Shown here piece after piece: positions 45,019 to 56,073 of a stretch of 64,000 nucleotides of DNA. The notes beneath the pieces are model-generated. The model worked only from the letters and a program-made list of their open reading frames with translations, did not search any database and was not told the origin of the DNA. Position 1 is the first letter of the stretch, and each line of letters begins with the position of its first letter. Location of the stretch: positions 165,567 to 229,566 of the forward strand of contig MU853189.1 in NCBI GenBank assembly GCA_033085395.1. The letters run 5' to 3'. The position numbers and the translations under genes were made by a program. Origin of the DNA: Xanthoparmelia taractica. Taxonomy: Eukaryota > Ascomycota > Lecanoromycetes > Lecanorales > Parmeliaceae.

Positions 45019-47083
45019 GATGGATATTCTTATCGATATCTATAAGGTGGCCAAGTTTGGCAAGGCTCAACTTTCGAATGTAAGCAAGATGACTGTATGA
45101 AGGTTAAAAGTTATCTGGGAGACAGCAAGCAAGATGGTTATAAGACAGTTTTTTGTACTTATAAAGCAGTCGTCCGAGGGTTCCAGACTGTGCTGGAGAG
45201 ACCCATACAATCAACAAGAACACGGCCCATGACGAAAGTATAAATTCCATTGTGCCACGAATGATCATTGGGGAACGCAACAGGGACCCAGATTGGAGTC
45301 ATCAGCGCTGACAAGTATCCCGACTGGTCATATGGAGATTGCGGATCTTTTCAGACGCTTGAAATGCATGTGTTGGCATTAAGAATTTTAAGTGGCATCT
45401 TTACCCGAGGAGACGAAACAAGTCACCGCATGTAGAGCTTCAAACGAAACTCTGAAACGGACAATGAAAGAAACATAATCTCATAATGACTTACGAAAAA
45501 CTATATTCTGTCACACCAAGCCTTGTGTCCGTGTAACTTGTGGTTCTATCAAAAATTCATTGCATTGCCTTGCGAAGAAGGTATCTCCTGCTGCCCGACT
45601 TGTCTCAGTGACCGAAACCAGTCTAGGTATCGTGCAGAAGCAGAAGAATCCGTCGTCGACGCTTATGCAGAACACGAATACAAAGAGAGTAGGCCGGATG
45701 GCAAATACCTGGTATGAACGACGCCACGTTGATAAAGATTACCGGCATTAAAGGGAGTTTGCACCCCCTCTGCACACGTCTGTCCTTGGCGCTTGGCTAG
45801 CATATCTCCCAGTCCTGGTGAAGCTATTCGATAAAGATAGCAATTTGAGCATTGAGTGACATAGGACGGAGGTGCTGATCCTCGCTTATTTCCCTGCGAC
45901 TATTGAGCTCATGAGCAAGTATAAGCGATAAAGGGTGGAGGGAATGAGATATGATTGGCCTCCGTAGCGAAGAAGAAAGCACAGAGCGCAGGGCTGTTCA
46001 TGAGAACAATTTACTTTCCGGGAGTTCTGAATGCTGCAACTCGAGTCCAGACCATGGTCGTTGGTATCGGGATTCAAACGGCGACTCACCTTCGCGGGAG
46101 CCTAAGTGATACTGGACAGACCACGAGAGATTAAATATTGAACAATCTAAGCTGCTCCGGCTGTAGATGTAGCTGATTACTCTCGTTCGGCGATGACGGG
46201 AGTCCGGCAGCAGCAGGGTGTGATTCTAGAAAAAAATCATTCGAAAAGGCGAAGTGGGAGTCTCCAGAGCGCCAAGACCGGAGATCGAGGCTCAGCGGGT
46301 GCCAGAATTAGGGCGTGTTGCTGCGCTGGGAGTCGGGGCTTGGTTGGGTTGGTAAGGTGGTGGGGAGATAGGGTTTTGGTGGGGGAGAGGAAAGATTTGG
46401 GTGTTTTCTTTCCCTTCGGTGTTTCTTACTCAAGAGACCTTTTGGTGAGGACCTGGGCGGTGGGTGGTATCGATGCTGTTGGGGAGGTGCGAGGGCTGCC
46501 TGGGAATCGATTGGAAGAGATTGGGTTGCTGGCGGGAAGGGAAGGGTAGGTCGTTGAGAATACAGGAATCATGCTTCGTTGGTGAGGTCATTGGGAAGGG
46601 AGAGGTAGGATCTCGCAGCACGAGAGGTGCAAATAGTGCTCTGGAGGTTGGCTTTGCTTCGTTCTGTTGATTGAATAGGGAACTCGGCTTCACTTCTTTT
46701 GGAGTAGATTCTTCAGTAGGCTACTCATATCCTTACTGGTGAGGTTCATGCTGGAGTTTGGATGGTGAAAATGGAAGATGAGCAAAAACGACAGAGAGAT
46801 GGATAGCTAATGTTTACCTCGGGCACCCGGAAATTAAATTTAGGAACGTATTTATTTTTTCTCTGTACAGGATATGTGAATCCATGGAGGACCTGTACCT
46901 TTTGAATTGGCTCGTTGATTCGGCTAAAGATTGGGAATTTCTGTTATGATTCAAGTGGCTTTGGATGATGATTGAAGTTGAACATCTTTTGCCAACTGCA
47001 ACACCTCTCGATGATAATCATATGCACCCAGCCATCGCCTTATCTACCACATAACTGAGAACCTTTACAAGATACTCACCGCT
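45019..47083. other. Two-kb intergenic stretch, no gene recognised
   Basis: Only short frames are present and none has a recognisable motif. The segment 46190-46680 is G-rich on the plus strand, giving overlapping composition-driven frames on both strands. It may contain promoter sequence for the P450, which starts at 45018 and reads away. Confidence 0.4.
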
Positions 47084-47831
47084 TCACATTACACTGCAAC
47101 CACCCTGGGACAAACCTCCAGCTTCAGTAGTAGTCTTCGCCGCCGTCCTAGCGATATCCTCAATAACCTCATCCATAAGCTCGCCCGTCGCAGCCGAACA
47201 CTCAGCATACCGATCACATCGCAGATCCTGAGCCACCTTAAGCCCCTACACACAAACCTCAGCAATCAAATTCCACACACACCCTCTCTCTGCTCTCCAT
47301 CACACAACTTCAACAAAACAGACAGAACATCAGAACAACTCACCTCCTGCGGATAAATCACCCCCGCCCCCTCCACCCTCAAATCCCGCTTCAACCCCAA
47401 CAACATCACAGGAACATCCTCCCGCTCCTTCATAAAACTCTCCACCATCCGCCGAAACCACACCTGCTGCACATTCGTTAGAGTGCGCCGATCATTGATG
47501 TCGTAGCATAGTACTACGAAATCGGGCGTAAGCAGTGTGTAATGCGTTGGGGAGGCGGTGTCGTAGAATTCGAAAAGGTAGGGGCGGTTGTAGAGGCGGA
47601 TGGACCAGGTGAAGGGTTGGTCGAGGTCGCGGAGGAGCGGGGGTAGGGGGAGGGGGTGGGATGGGGGGTGCGTGCGTGTGGAGTTGGTGCCTTGGCTTAG
47701 TTTTCTGGGGGGTGGGGTTAGTTGGGGGGGGAGGGGAAGAAGGGAAGGGGGGCTGTTTACGAGAGAAAGGTGGATTTGCCGCAGGAGGGGTCGCCGAGGA
47801 GGAGGATGGTTACTGTTGGTGCGGAGTCCAT
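47084..47831 (-). CDS. Rho/Ras-like small GTPase with C-terminal CaaX box
   Basis: Three exons, 47831-47761, 47704-47344 and 47245-47084, total 594 nt (197 residues). G1 is GDPSCGKST at residues about 11-19. The G3 position reads YDTASPTHY where most family members have DTAGxE. G4 reads LLGLKRDLR, where NKxD or TKxD is usual. G5 is ECSAATGE. The protein ends GGCSVM, a good prenylation CaaX box. Sequence after G3 (LTPDFVVLCYDINDRRTLTNVQQVWFRRM, quoted in part as NVQQVWFRRM) follows the Rho pattern. Switch I is replaced by a Ser/Pro/His-rich stretch. I infer a membrane-anchored atypical GTPase that may bind but not readily hydrolyse GTP. The first intron is short and C-rich. Confidence 0.85.
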
Positions 47832-48261
47832 GGACATTTGCTAATTATTGATGCCTTCGAGTCTCCGCTTTTACGAGGCGCGGATTACGTAAAACAATTT
47901 TCAGCCAATCAGAAGCTTATACTGACGCTGCCGCCGCTCTCGTTGCGTATGCATCTTCAAGAAAAGTCTGGCACATATGTAGCGTAGGATCACAATTGGC
48001 TCTTCTTGATGTAGTGCTAAGTCCTCTTTGATCATTTCATGGCTTTTTTGTGTGGAAAGTGCAGGGTTCAGTTGCATCCAGTCCCCCGGACGATTCAGTA
48101 ACCTCGCGAGAACGCTACAGTATGATTGATGCGATGATTATGCAAAACGTCGATGTTCACTACCCGATGTGCTTATTGCCATACTAAGGTAATCATACTT
48201 GCGAAAGACTCTGTAATGCCGTAAAACACACCTTCTTCCTGAACTTCCACATCGCATGTAT
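47832..48261. other. Intergenic, nothing recognised
   Basis: A 430-base gap between two minus-strand genes. It should include the promoter of the GTPase gene and the 3' end of the membrane protein gene. No repeat or RNA gene is visible. Confidence 0.4.
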
Positions 48262-49479
48262 CTAATACCGCCTGCTCAGATTCTTGGGCGCCTGGTGTGA
48301 TAGGTGGGCAAGTGGAAAACGCTGACCTTGGGCTGAATCGTTTGGTGTTGTCAATTTCTGTGTTTCCAGGTCGTCTCGAAAGGTACTGAAAGATGTTTGA
48401 TTCGGTTGGGGGCTTGTTTCATCGGAACAGTTTCTCTCGACTCCGGTTTGGCCACCGCTCATATCCTTGTAACGGCCAATGCTGCTTCGGGATAGTAAGC
48501 TCTTCCTCCCCTTACTAGTGAGCAACGCTCGATAAAGCGGCAAAGACCCAACCATGACCGCGATGGTGACTTCGAGACTTGACCACAGTGCAACGCCGGA
48601 GAACGTGCCAGATTGAAGGGATTCAACCGTACGAAGGATGTCGAAGATGGCAACCACAAAGGCAAGGGAGAAGATTCCGGCCAGAACTGCCTTCTGTGAC
48701 TTGCGCAGTTGAAGGCCCCAGACCATGAAAAGGGGCAATGTCATGACTGGAGAACGTTAGCTTATTTTGAGGAACCTAAGCACCAAAGACCCACCCACAA
48801 GATCAGATGTAACGTTCAGAGCACACCAGTACTTGTAGGTAGCTCTGATATCGTGCATTGCTTGAGGTGAGGAACATTTCTCTGCAAGGTGTTAAATTTC
48901 AACGCGTGAAGATCGGGGGGTTAGCTGCGTACTAAAGTTATACAGGTCTCTCGCCGACCCGCAAAGCGTGAACGTGCTGGCAATGCAGACCCAAAACGAA
49001 GCAAACACGAACGCAACAGCCGCCCACCACGCCCGGATGAAAGTGCGTGACACCTCGAAGAGGAGCCGGTAAAAGATTAAGAATGTAGCTTTTACCGTCC
49101 ACAGGACCATGAAGACCAGCAGCGTTACGACTGTTCTGGCTTGCAGGTAGTTGTGATAGAAGGGATCCGTAAGGGGTGGAGCGGGTTCTTGCTTGCGGCT
49201 TATCCTCGCTATTCGGGCGGAATATGGGAATCCCGCCGTGTAGGCGCCCGCAAGAGCTATGAAGAGGACGACTGAAAGCAGATGTGAAGCATCGTCCCAG
49301 TAGAACCTTGAGGCGATGACATAGCGGATGGCGAACCATCCAGCAGACAAGACGATGGCGATGGTGGTGAAGGTCCAGAGAAGAGCCTTTAGTTGTTCCA
49401 CAAAGTAAGAAAGCGAGTACATAGCAAAAAATGGGGAAATACAAACATTCAAACCCTGCACCGAAAGTGTATCATACAT
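48262..49479 (-). CDS. Seven-helix integral membrane protein, fungal rhodopsin-domain (Pth11-like) type
   Basis: Exons 49479-48933, 48881-48795 and 48746-48262 total 1119 nt (372 residues). Helices include LLWTFTTIAIVLSAGWFAI, LLSVVLFIALAGAYTA, VVTLLVFMVLWTVKATFLIFY, WWAAVAFVFASFWVCIAS, VTSDLVVMTLPLFMVW, VLAGIFSLAFVVAIFDI and VALWSSLEVTIAVMVGSLP. The motif ALNVTSDLVxMTLPLFxVWxLQL and the RFYWDDA loop are typical of the fungal rhodopsin-like family, which includes Pth11-related receptors. The Ser/Gln/Thr-rich tail is probably cytosolic. A second in-frame ATG (20th codon) is an alternative start. No CFEM domain is present. The ligand is unknown. Confidence 0.85.
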
Positions 49480-50087
49480 CGTTGAGTGAGAAATTGGTAT
49501 TGGATAGGACAGCCCAGAACATGAACGAAGGACGGAAGTAGACAGACAGCCACTGCCAAATTAAAAGGATCCAGCTCCATTTTAACGACGTGATACAAGC
49601 TGGAAAAATGGCACTTTACCCCGTGATCAAAAGCGCAGCCCGCATCCAAGTAGCATGGACGTAGATCATTGGGCCCATGCTATTTACAATTGGATACAAG
49701 AAGGAACAAGAATCGACGTTCACGGCGTAGGGTAAGCGCTAAGATGCTGAAGGTGGCGAAGAAGAGTCTCAGTACTTACTTGGGTACAAAGTAATATATT
49801 ATACTCTCATGCTATTAAGGCGTAGCATTCAGCTCAACCACAGCCTTAAACTCAAACACTGAAACTTGCCTCAGTCCCTCAGACCTGCCAAGATCGCTAA
49901 ACCCTTTTGGGTTAGCCTGCTGACTTCGCAGCTTGACGGCGGCAGTACGCTAGTGGCTCAGTTGGTTAGTAAGCGGGCTCACTTGTCTCTGTTGAGCTGA
50001 TGTATCAGCGCCCGAAGCACCACGACTCTCTCTTTTTTTATATCTTAATCTTTGCTCCTCCACTAAGGTGGACCTACTCATATAGAC
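49480..50087. promoter_or_regulatory. Divergent intergenic region upstream of the MFS transporter
   Basis: The 608-bp gap separates outward-pointing genes for the seven-helix protein and the transporter, so both promoters lie here. A TGGCTCAGTTGGTTAG string near 49952 resembles a tRNA D-arm but no tRNA can be folded around it. A T-rich tract at 50030-50045 precedes the transporter start. Confidence 0.4.
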
Positions 50088-51965
50088 ATGTCGGACACAC
50101 CCAGCCCTGGTGTAACTGAGCGCTCTCCATTGCTTGGTAGTCATCCAGAGCAAACAGAACGACCCGCACCCAAGAGCCATGGTTCGAACGCGTCGGCAAA
50201 CGATGTCGAATCGAACCAGCAAGCAGAAGAAAATGAAGACCCAGAACTCGTCCAAAGGAGAAAAAATATCAAAGCGCTCCTTCCTGTCCTTGCCGTCGGC
50301 ATTTTCCTAGCCTTCTTGGACCAATCCATTGTCGCTGCCATAAACGGGGAAATTGGCAGCGATTTGCATGCGCTCAGGAATGTCTCCTGGATCGCTACCG
50401 CCTACTTCCTCACCATGACAGCATCCCAACCTCTATATGGCAAACTCAGCGACATCTTTGGCCGTAAGCCGTGTCTCTTGTTTGCTTATACCATGTTCGG
50501 ACTTGGAAGCCTTGGCTGCGGCATCACAAGCAGCATGGGAGGTTTAATCGCTGGGCGGGTAGGCTAGATCATCGATACCGACTAGAATATTGGTGCTGAA
50601 AATATTAGGCAATTCAAGGGATTGGAGGAGGCGGCATGCTAATCGTTGTCACCGTTCTGCTCTCTGACTTCATCCCGCTGAGAGAACGAGGCACATATCA
50701 GGCCTATCTCAATCTCATTGGAGCAGTCGGTTCAACCTCCGGTGGCCCTCTTGGTCTGCTACTAGTCCTACTTCGTCATCCGAGACTGTAGGCTAACATC
50801 GAATAAAGGTGGCTTTTTCGTACAAAGCATTGGTTGGAGATGGTAAGATGAATCTTCTCGCTTGGAGATTCTGTACTTATCTAGACGGTAGGGCTTTCCT
50901 TATCCAGGTCTTTCTCTGCCTGCTCGCAATTGCTGCCGTTGGCCTATTGCTTCATCTTCCGATACGCCAGTCTGAGGTACCATGGAGAAAACAACTTCCT
51001 CGCATTGACATCCTTGGTGCTTTGCTCTTGATTCTGACCGTCTTCGGCCTCTTATTCGGTCTTGATCGAGGCAGCAATGTTTCTTGGCGCAGTCCCTTAA
51101 CTCTAGGATCTCTATGCGCCGCAGTGCCTCTGTCGGTGGCGTTTGTAGTAGTTGAAACGCGTTTCGCCGTCGAGCCATTCACACCCGGCCACGTCATCTT
51201 TGACAAAGCTCTCTTTGCATGCTATACACAGAACCTCTTTGGGTATGCGGCTTTTACCGCACTGATATTCCATCTGCCCTTATTCTTCCAGGTCATTCTG
51301 GATATGACGCCCGCGCAATCCGGCGCAGGCCTTATCCCAGCTGCAGTTTCTGTTGTCGTCGGCACGCTTGTCGGTGGGATCATTTTGAAGAAGACAGGCA
51401 AGTTCTACTGGCTGGCTGTGCTCGCAGCGACAGCGGCTACAATTGGATCTATACCTCTCGTAGTGGCACCTTCGCTCAAAGATGGCGGCGCGCTTGCGAG
51501 CGTATATACTGCATCCGTCATCGGCTTTGTGCCACAGGGCGTAACTGTTACGGCTTCTTTAATTGCAATCAGTAAGTCTAGACACCAACGACACCCATGA
51601 TCCTATCCGCTAACAATACCCCAGTATCCAACGTTTCAGCAGCAGATCAAGCCGTAGCCACAGCGTGCGCTTTTCTCTTCCGCTCTCTCGGTGCAGCAGT
51701 CGGTGTCTCCTTGGTCGGCACCCTCATTCAAAATGTCTTGCGCATGCGGCTTCGCGCCTCTCTGGACCCTCAAGAGGCCGATCGGATAGTCGAAGGTATC
51801 GCACAAAGCCTCGGCTTCATCAAGGATCTTCCCCCTTCGCTTCGTGCCGCCGTCAGGGATTGCTATAGTACTGGCATCCAGGCTGGATTTGCTATGTGCG
51901 TAGCGTTACTTGCATGCTCCACATTGAGTGTCTTCTGGTGGCGGGAGAAGAAGCTTTCGAGGTAG
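50088..51965 (+). CDS. Major facilitator superfamily transporter, DHA2 (14-helix) type
   Basis: Five exons, 50088-50558, 50609-50753, 50809-50842, 50892-51571 and 51625-51965, total 1671 nt (556 residues). Exon 3 is only 34 nt and completes GGFFVQSIGWRW. The polar N-terminus has an acidic dileucine-like ERSPLLGSH, typical of vacuolar or endosomal sorting. Helix 1 is LPVLAVGIFLAFLDQSIVAA, followed by WIATAYFLTMTASQPLYGKLSDIFGRK (in part GKLSDIFGRK), the signature loop between helices 2 and 3. Motif C appears as GAVGSTSGGPLGG. These features match fungal DHA2 proteins, including basic amino acid (VBA/FNX-type) and toxin or drug exporters. It is not near enough to the siderophore synthetase to be assigned as its transporter. 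The substrate is unknown. Confidence 0.9.
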
Positions 51966-53850
51966 TCGGGTTTTATCTGCTGAGCGTGTATCTGTAATTT
52001 TATATTCGGAGTTACTCAGGCAGTCCAACTTAGGCTTGACTGAAGAGCCAGGTCAATGGATTCCAGCCTTTGCCTGGAGGCCGGCTTTGTCGCTAACCGC
52101 GCAAGAGGAGCTCAAACGGTTTGCTCAGCTTTGGGTGCGAATTAATCTATCTAGGCACCGCGATTTTCGTATGCAAGAGAAAATCTACTCAATGGTCTTA
52201 CAGGCATCCACAGAGCAGTAGTGGAGCCAGTGGCTGAGGTCCGTAACCTCGCCACAACCACCCGTCTTTAAGATCTGCACTCGCGCACCAAGTTTGTTCG
52301 GAAATTGCACAGTGTTCACACTCCAGCGACGCATGCATGAACTTTGTCAACAGCACTTTCATCGGAAAAAACCCAATTAATTCAATCATCTGTAAATTTC
52401 TGATTTACTTAGTTGTACTAATACAACATACAAACAAGCCAACCACATATTGATAACAAACCACCCCCCCAACCCCCCCACCCCCCCCTCCTCGCTTTCC
52501 TTCACCGCCCCCAAAGCCATCGCTTACTCACCGCCCCCCTCCCCTTCGTCCCCTCCCTTCATAAATACCGCCTCCCCCAACCAACCCACCCACCGCCGCC
52601 GTCATCGCACACGATCCAAGAAAACATCTCCTCGTCCTATTCGCGCGTCTCCTTCGCGCTCTCGCCCTGTTGGCTCACGATGGCTTTGAATCTTCGGAAC
52701 GCGGCCGGCGGCGTCGGTCCTAGGGTTTGCGAGGGCGTCATAAGGGAAGGGGAAGGGGAAGGGGAAGGGGAAAGGGAAGGGGGACGGGGTGGCGGGGCGT
52801 GCCGACGAGGGGGTGGTTGGTGTTGTTGCTGTTGTTGTTGTTTGCGTTGGCAATGTTATTGTTATTGTCGTTGTCATTGCCATTGTTATTGCCATTGTCA
52901 TTGCCATTGTTATTGTTATTACCAGTGGCATTGTCATTGTTGTTTTCGGCGGAGGTACCCTCGGTTCGCTGGATGTAGGAGCGCTTGTGGGAGTGGGGGG
53001 AGCGGGTGCCGAGGAGGGATTCGATTAGGGGCACGTGGATGGTTTTGTGGTGAGAGTTGAAGGGTTAGGGGGAGGTTTGGTGGGAATTGCGAAAAGGGTG
53101 GATGAGGGTGGTGAAGGGCGCGTTTTTTTTTTCGATTTCTTTTGATTTTTGACAAGGTTGGTGGATGGATTGGTGGGGGGTAAGAGATGGGTTGGAGGAT
53201 TGTGGTAGGATGCCATGGCTTTGTTTATGGAATTTTGGGTGGTAGATGGCGTCTACTGGCAGTGAGTCGTCATGCTGGGTTTATATACGATGTACGAAGG
53301 GCCGAAAGATGTCGTGTGTGAGAGGTAGAGTGTCTGGCTATTGGCGGCTACGGTGCGATTGTTTCACTGAGGGGCTTTGGTCGGTTCGCGTAAAGCAAGT
53401 TGGAGTGTATCTAGGATGATAGATCTTCGGTCTTATTGGTAAGGATGGTGTCGTCGTCTTGCGGAGTGTTCGAGATGGTAATATAAGAAAGGCGTTCATT
53501 TCGGCTTCACCAAGTAAAAGCAAAGTTCTTTGATCAAAGCCATCGTAGAGTTAGATGACTATATCTCAAGCCGGAAGTCTGATAGATTTATATTCTTAGT
53601 TCTCATTGGTGAGTCAATGAAGATTTTCTCGTGCTGACCGTTGTCGAATCGTAGAGTCTGTTTCCTAAGTGGTTTTTTCTCACGATTATGAGTAGGTTCT
53701 TCCCAGTCACGAAAGATAACAACATAACGTGTCATACTATATAAGTTGATTTCCTGCTGGGAGCTTTCTGAAAGACGACAGAGAGTTAAAGTACTGTCCG
53801 CCAGATAGTAAATTTATAGAAGGGTTCACCCCCACGGGGCCACATAGCCC
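51966..53850. other. Intergenic region with several microsatellites
   Basis: No gene is convincingly supported. Bases 52465-52500 are C-rich. Bases 52742-52790 are a GGAAGG/GGGAAG hexamer-type repeat. Bases 52815-52945 are trinucleotide repeats of TTG/ATT/GTC type, which on the minus strand would encode runs of Asn. A minus-strand ATG at 53216 opens a basic, Pro-rich frame; near 53030 another frame encodes PLIESLLGTRSPHSHKRSY and runs into the Asn-rich repeat. If these are exons of one low-complexity protein, no splice pair joining them was found. Confidence 0.4.
52742..52945. repeat. Hexanucleotide and trinucleotide microsatellite cluster
   Basis: A GGGGAA-type tract (52742-52790) is followed by an imperfect TTG/ATTGTT/GTCATT array (52815-52945). 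The imperfections are mostly at third positions of triplets. Confidence 0.8.
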
Positions 53851-53888
53851 TAGACAAGCCCTGATCTAGGGAGGATCAGGGCAAGTCT
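53851..53888. repeat. Palindromic element, copy 2
   Basis: TAGACAAGCCCTGATC (53851-53866) pairs with GATCAGGGCAAGTCTA (53873-53888) with two mismatches and a six-base loop. Flanking GGCCACATAGCCCTA extends its likeness to the copy at 19122-19178. It lies 71 bases before the first possible start of the DEG1 gene. Confidence 0.7.
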
Positions 53889-54084
53889 ATGCCAAAACCG
53901 GGAGGCCCTACATAGGTATATACTGCAGAACTTTTGACATATTTCGGTGTTGATACCTATGCATTTGCTGGGTAAGCGGACCTTCGAACTCGCCAATATC
54001 AACTGTAAATCTCTTTGCAAGCGGTATGCTTCGTCATCCTCATGCCAATACACAGAAGCCCGAAGACTGCAGCCATCCGCTACC

Positions 54085-55932
54085 ATGGGAGAACAGCATA
54101 AAGAGCCAGCCGACTTGTCAACATGGAGCGCTGATCAGCTCATTGCCCGCGTAATTTCCCTAGAGCAACAGCTCAAAGAGCAGAGCGTAAAGTGTGTAGG
54201 TTCAATTGCCCCAAATCCAGACAGCACTGATTGCGTAGGTAGATACAATGCCATCACCCTCTCGCCCAACATCCCTTCACCAGCGCGCAAGCCCAGTATC
54301 GCGCGTGTCAAGCGAGAATTTGACCCATCCAAATACTCCACCCGCCTCATCGCCCTTAAGTTCGCCTACCTGGGCCAGCGCTACAATGGCCTTGAGTTCC
54401 ATCCCAACAACGAGACGCCCTTGCCCACTGTTGAAGAAGAGCTATGGAAAGCATTGGACAAAGCACGACTCGTGCTCCCCACACCGAATCCTTTGCTGGC
54501 ACCAGATGAGCCTAATTGGGAGGGTTGTGAGTACTCAAAGTGTGGGAGAACGGATAAAGGCGTCAGTGCTTTTGGACAGGTCATCGGAATCAGGGTTAGG
54601 AGTAATCGTCCGGTCGATCGGACTCAGAAGCCTGCTTCTGTAGAAGATGCAGCAATAGATATGAAAGACTCCTCACACTCGGAAGATCTGGAGAACGCTA
54701 TTCCGCCTGCTGACCCAGTCACAAGTCTTGTAGAAGACGCGACACCTACTGCATCATCTGCAAGCGAGTCCGCAAACGACGAAGTATCATTTTTCCATCC
54801 GATCAGGGATGAGATCCCATACTGCCAGGTCCTCAACCGTATCCTACCACCAGACATCCGAATGCTGGCATGGTGTCCCACCCCACCCGTCGACTTCTCC
54901 GCCCGCTTCTCCTGCAAAGAGCGCCGCTACAAGTACTTCTTCACCCAACCCGCCTTCACACCAACAACCGGCTCTGCAGGTCTGCTCAATAGACCGAACA
55001 AGCCAGAATCATCCGCCGGCCGTAGACGAGAAGGCTGGCTCGACATCGACTCCATGCGGGAAGCAGCCCACAAATTCATCGGCCTCCACGACTTCCGAAA
55101 CTTCTGCAAAGTCAACCCGAGCAAGCAAAACGAAAACTTTGAACGCCGCATCTTCCACTCCGACATCGAGAAGATCGATAGCCGGCAAGGCCCCGTCGGC
55201 TTCCTCGGCCATCCAGGCTTCCAGCAATACGAGCAGCACGTGGACATAACACCGAGCGCGCATCCAGACAGCCACTCCAATAACCACTCTTCCACACCAA
55301 CCATCTACACCTTCACCCTCCACGGCTCCGCCTTCCTCTGGCACCAAGTCCGCCACATGGTCGCCATCCTCTTCCTCATCGGCCAGGGCCTCGAATCCCC
55401 CTCCCTCATCGACGAGCTCCTCGACGTCGCCAAAACCCCCACGAGACCCCAGTATGAAATGGCAGACGACGCGCCTTTGGTCCTGTGGGATTGCATCTTC
55501 CCGCAGGAAGGCGCCGAGGACAGGGAAGATGCGCTGGAGTGGGTATATGTTGGTGCGAGTGCGAATGCGAATGCTGTGGGGCAAGGGGCTGGGAAATCCG
55601 CTCATGGGGGCGTGGTGGATGATTTGTGGAGGGTTTGGAGGGGGAGGAAGATGGATGAGGTGCTGGCGGGGTGTCTTTTGGATGTCGTGGTTGCGCAGGC
55701 TTGTCGCGGCAGTCATGATCGTTCGGAGAATGAGGGTGTTGGGATAGGGGGTGCTGTTGGTAAAGGTGCGGGCAGCCAGAAGGTCTTTCAGGGTGGTGAC
55801 GGGCCTAGGTTCGTAGGCGGTTATGTGCCTGTGATGCGGAAACCGAGGATGGAGAGCGTGGAGGTCATTAATGCGAGGTATGCGAAGCGTAAGGGGTTTG
55901 AGCAGAAGGAGAAGGAGGGAAGCGCGGTTTAG
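54085..55932 (+). CDS. DEG1: tRNA pseudouridine synthase 3 (DEG1/PUS3)
   Basis: One exon of 615 residues from the ATG in TACCATGGGA. The start is chosen because DLSTWSADQLIARVISLEQQ is where fungal DEG1 proteins usually begin. An in-frame ATG at 53959 would add 42 basic residues that could be an organellar leader. The catalytic domain begins FAYLGQRYNGLEFH. The catalytic Asp is in KCGRTDKGVSAFGQVI. Further conserved blocks are LNRILPPDIRMLAW, CKERRYKYFF, HDFRNFCKVNPSKQ and AFLWHQVRHMVAILFLIGQG. The enzyme isomerises U38/U39 in tRNA anticodon stems. Two linkers (Ser/Glu-rich near 54630-54780; Gly/Ala-rich near 55560-55800) are longer than in yeast. Codon wobble shifts from C-rich to G-rich after about 55500. 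Confidence 0.93.
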   Translation: MGEQHKEPADLSTWSADQLIARVISLEQQLKEQSVKCVGSIAPNPDSTDCVGRYNAITLSPNIPSPARKPSIARVKREFDPSKYSTRLIALKFAYLGQRYNGLEFHPNNETPLPTVEEELWKALDKARLVLPTPNPLLAPDEPNWEGCEYSKCGRTDKGVSAFGQVIGIRVRSNRPVDRTQKPASVEDAAIDMKDSSHSEDLENAIPPADPVTSLVEDATPTASSASESANDEVSFFHPIRDEIPYCQVLNRILPPDIRMLAWCPTPPVDFSARFSCKERRYKYFFTQPAFTPTTGSAGLLNRPNKPESSAGRRREGWLDIDSMREAAHKFIGLHDFRNFCKVNPSKQNENFERRIFHSDIEKIDSRQGPVGFLGHPGFQQYEQHVDITPSAHPDSHSNNHSSTPTIYTFTLHGSAFLWHQVRHMVAILFLIGQGLESPSLIDELLDVAKTPTRPQYEMADDAPLVLWDCIFPQEGAEDREDALEWVYVGASANANAVGQGAGKSAHGGVVDDLWRVWRGRKMDEVLAGCLLDVVVAQACRGSHDRSENEGVGIGGAVGKGAGSQKVFQGGDGPRFVGGYVPVMRKPRMESVEVINARYAKRKGFEQKEKEGSAV

Positions 55933-56073
55933 TAGGAGGATGGGTGATGAAGGTCAGTCAGGAGGGTGAAGATAGAAATCACTAATTGTACTGTTGTATA
56001 TATCAAGAATATTCAATATGTACATCAAACCTCACAAAGCACTCAACAACCTATCCAATCCCACCCGTCATCC

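Noticed and set aside
46193..46549. 118-codon plus-strand frame
   Set aside because: G-rich, no motif, and overlapped by an equally long frame on the other strand.
49945..50020. Possible tRNA gene (TGGCTCAGTTGGTTAG D-arm-like string)
   Set aside because: No T-arm with a TTCRANY loop at the right distance and no acceptor-stem pairing.
50088..51965. Assignment of the MFS transporter as the siderophore transporter
   Set aside because: It is DHA2 type and nearly 17 kb from the synthetase with core genes between.
52680..53060. Plus-strand Cys-rich frame across the microsatellite
   Set aside because: The Cys residues are produced by TGT triplet repeats; no conserved motif.
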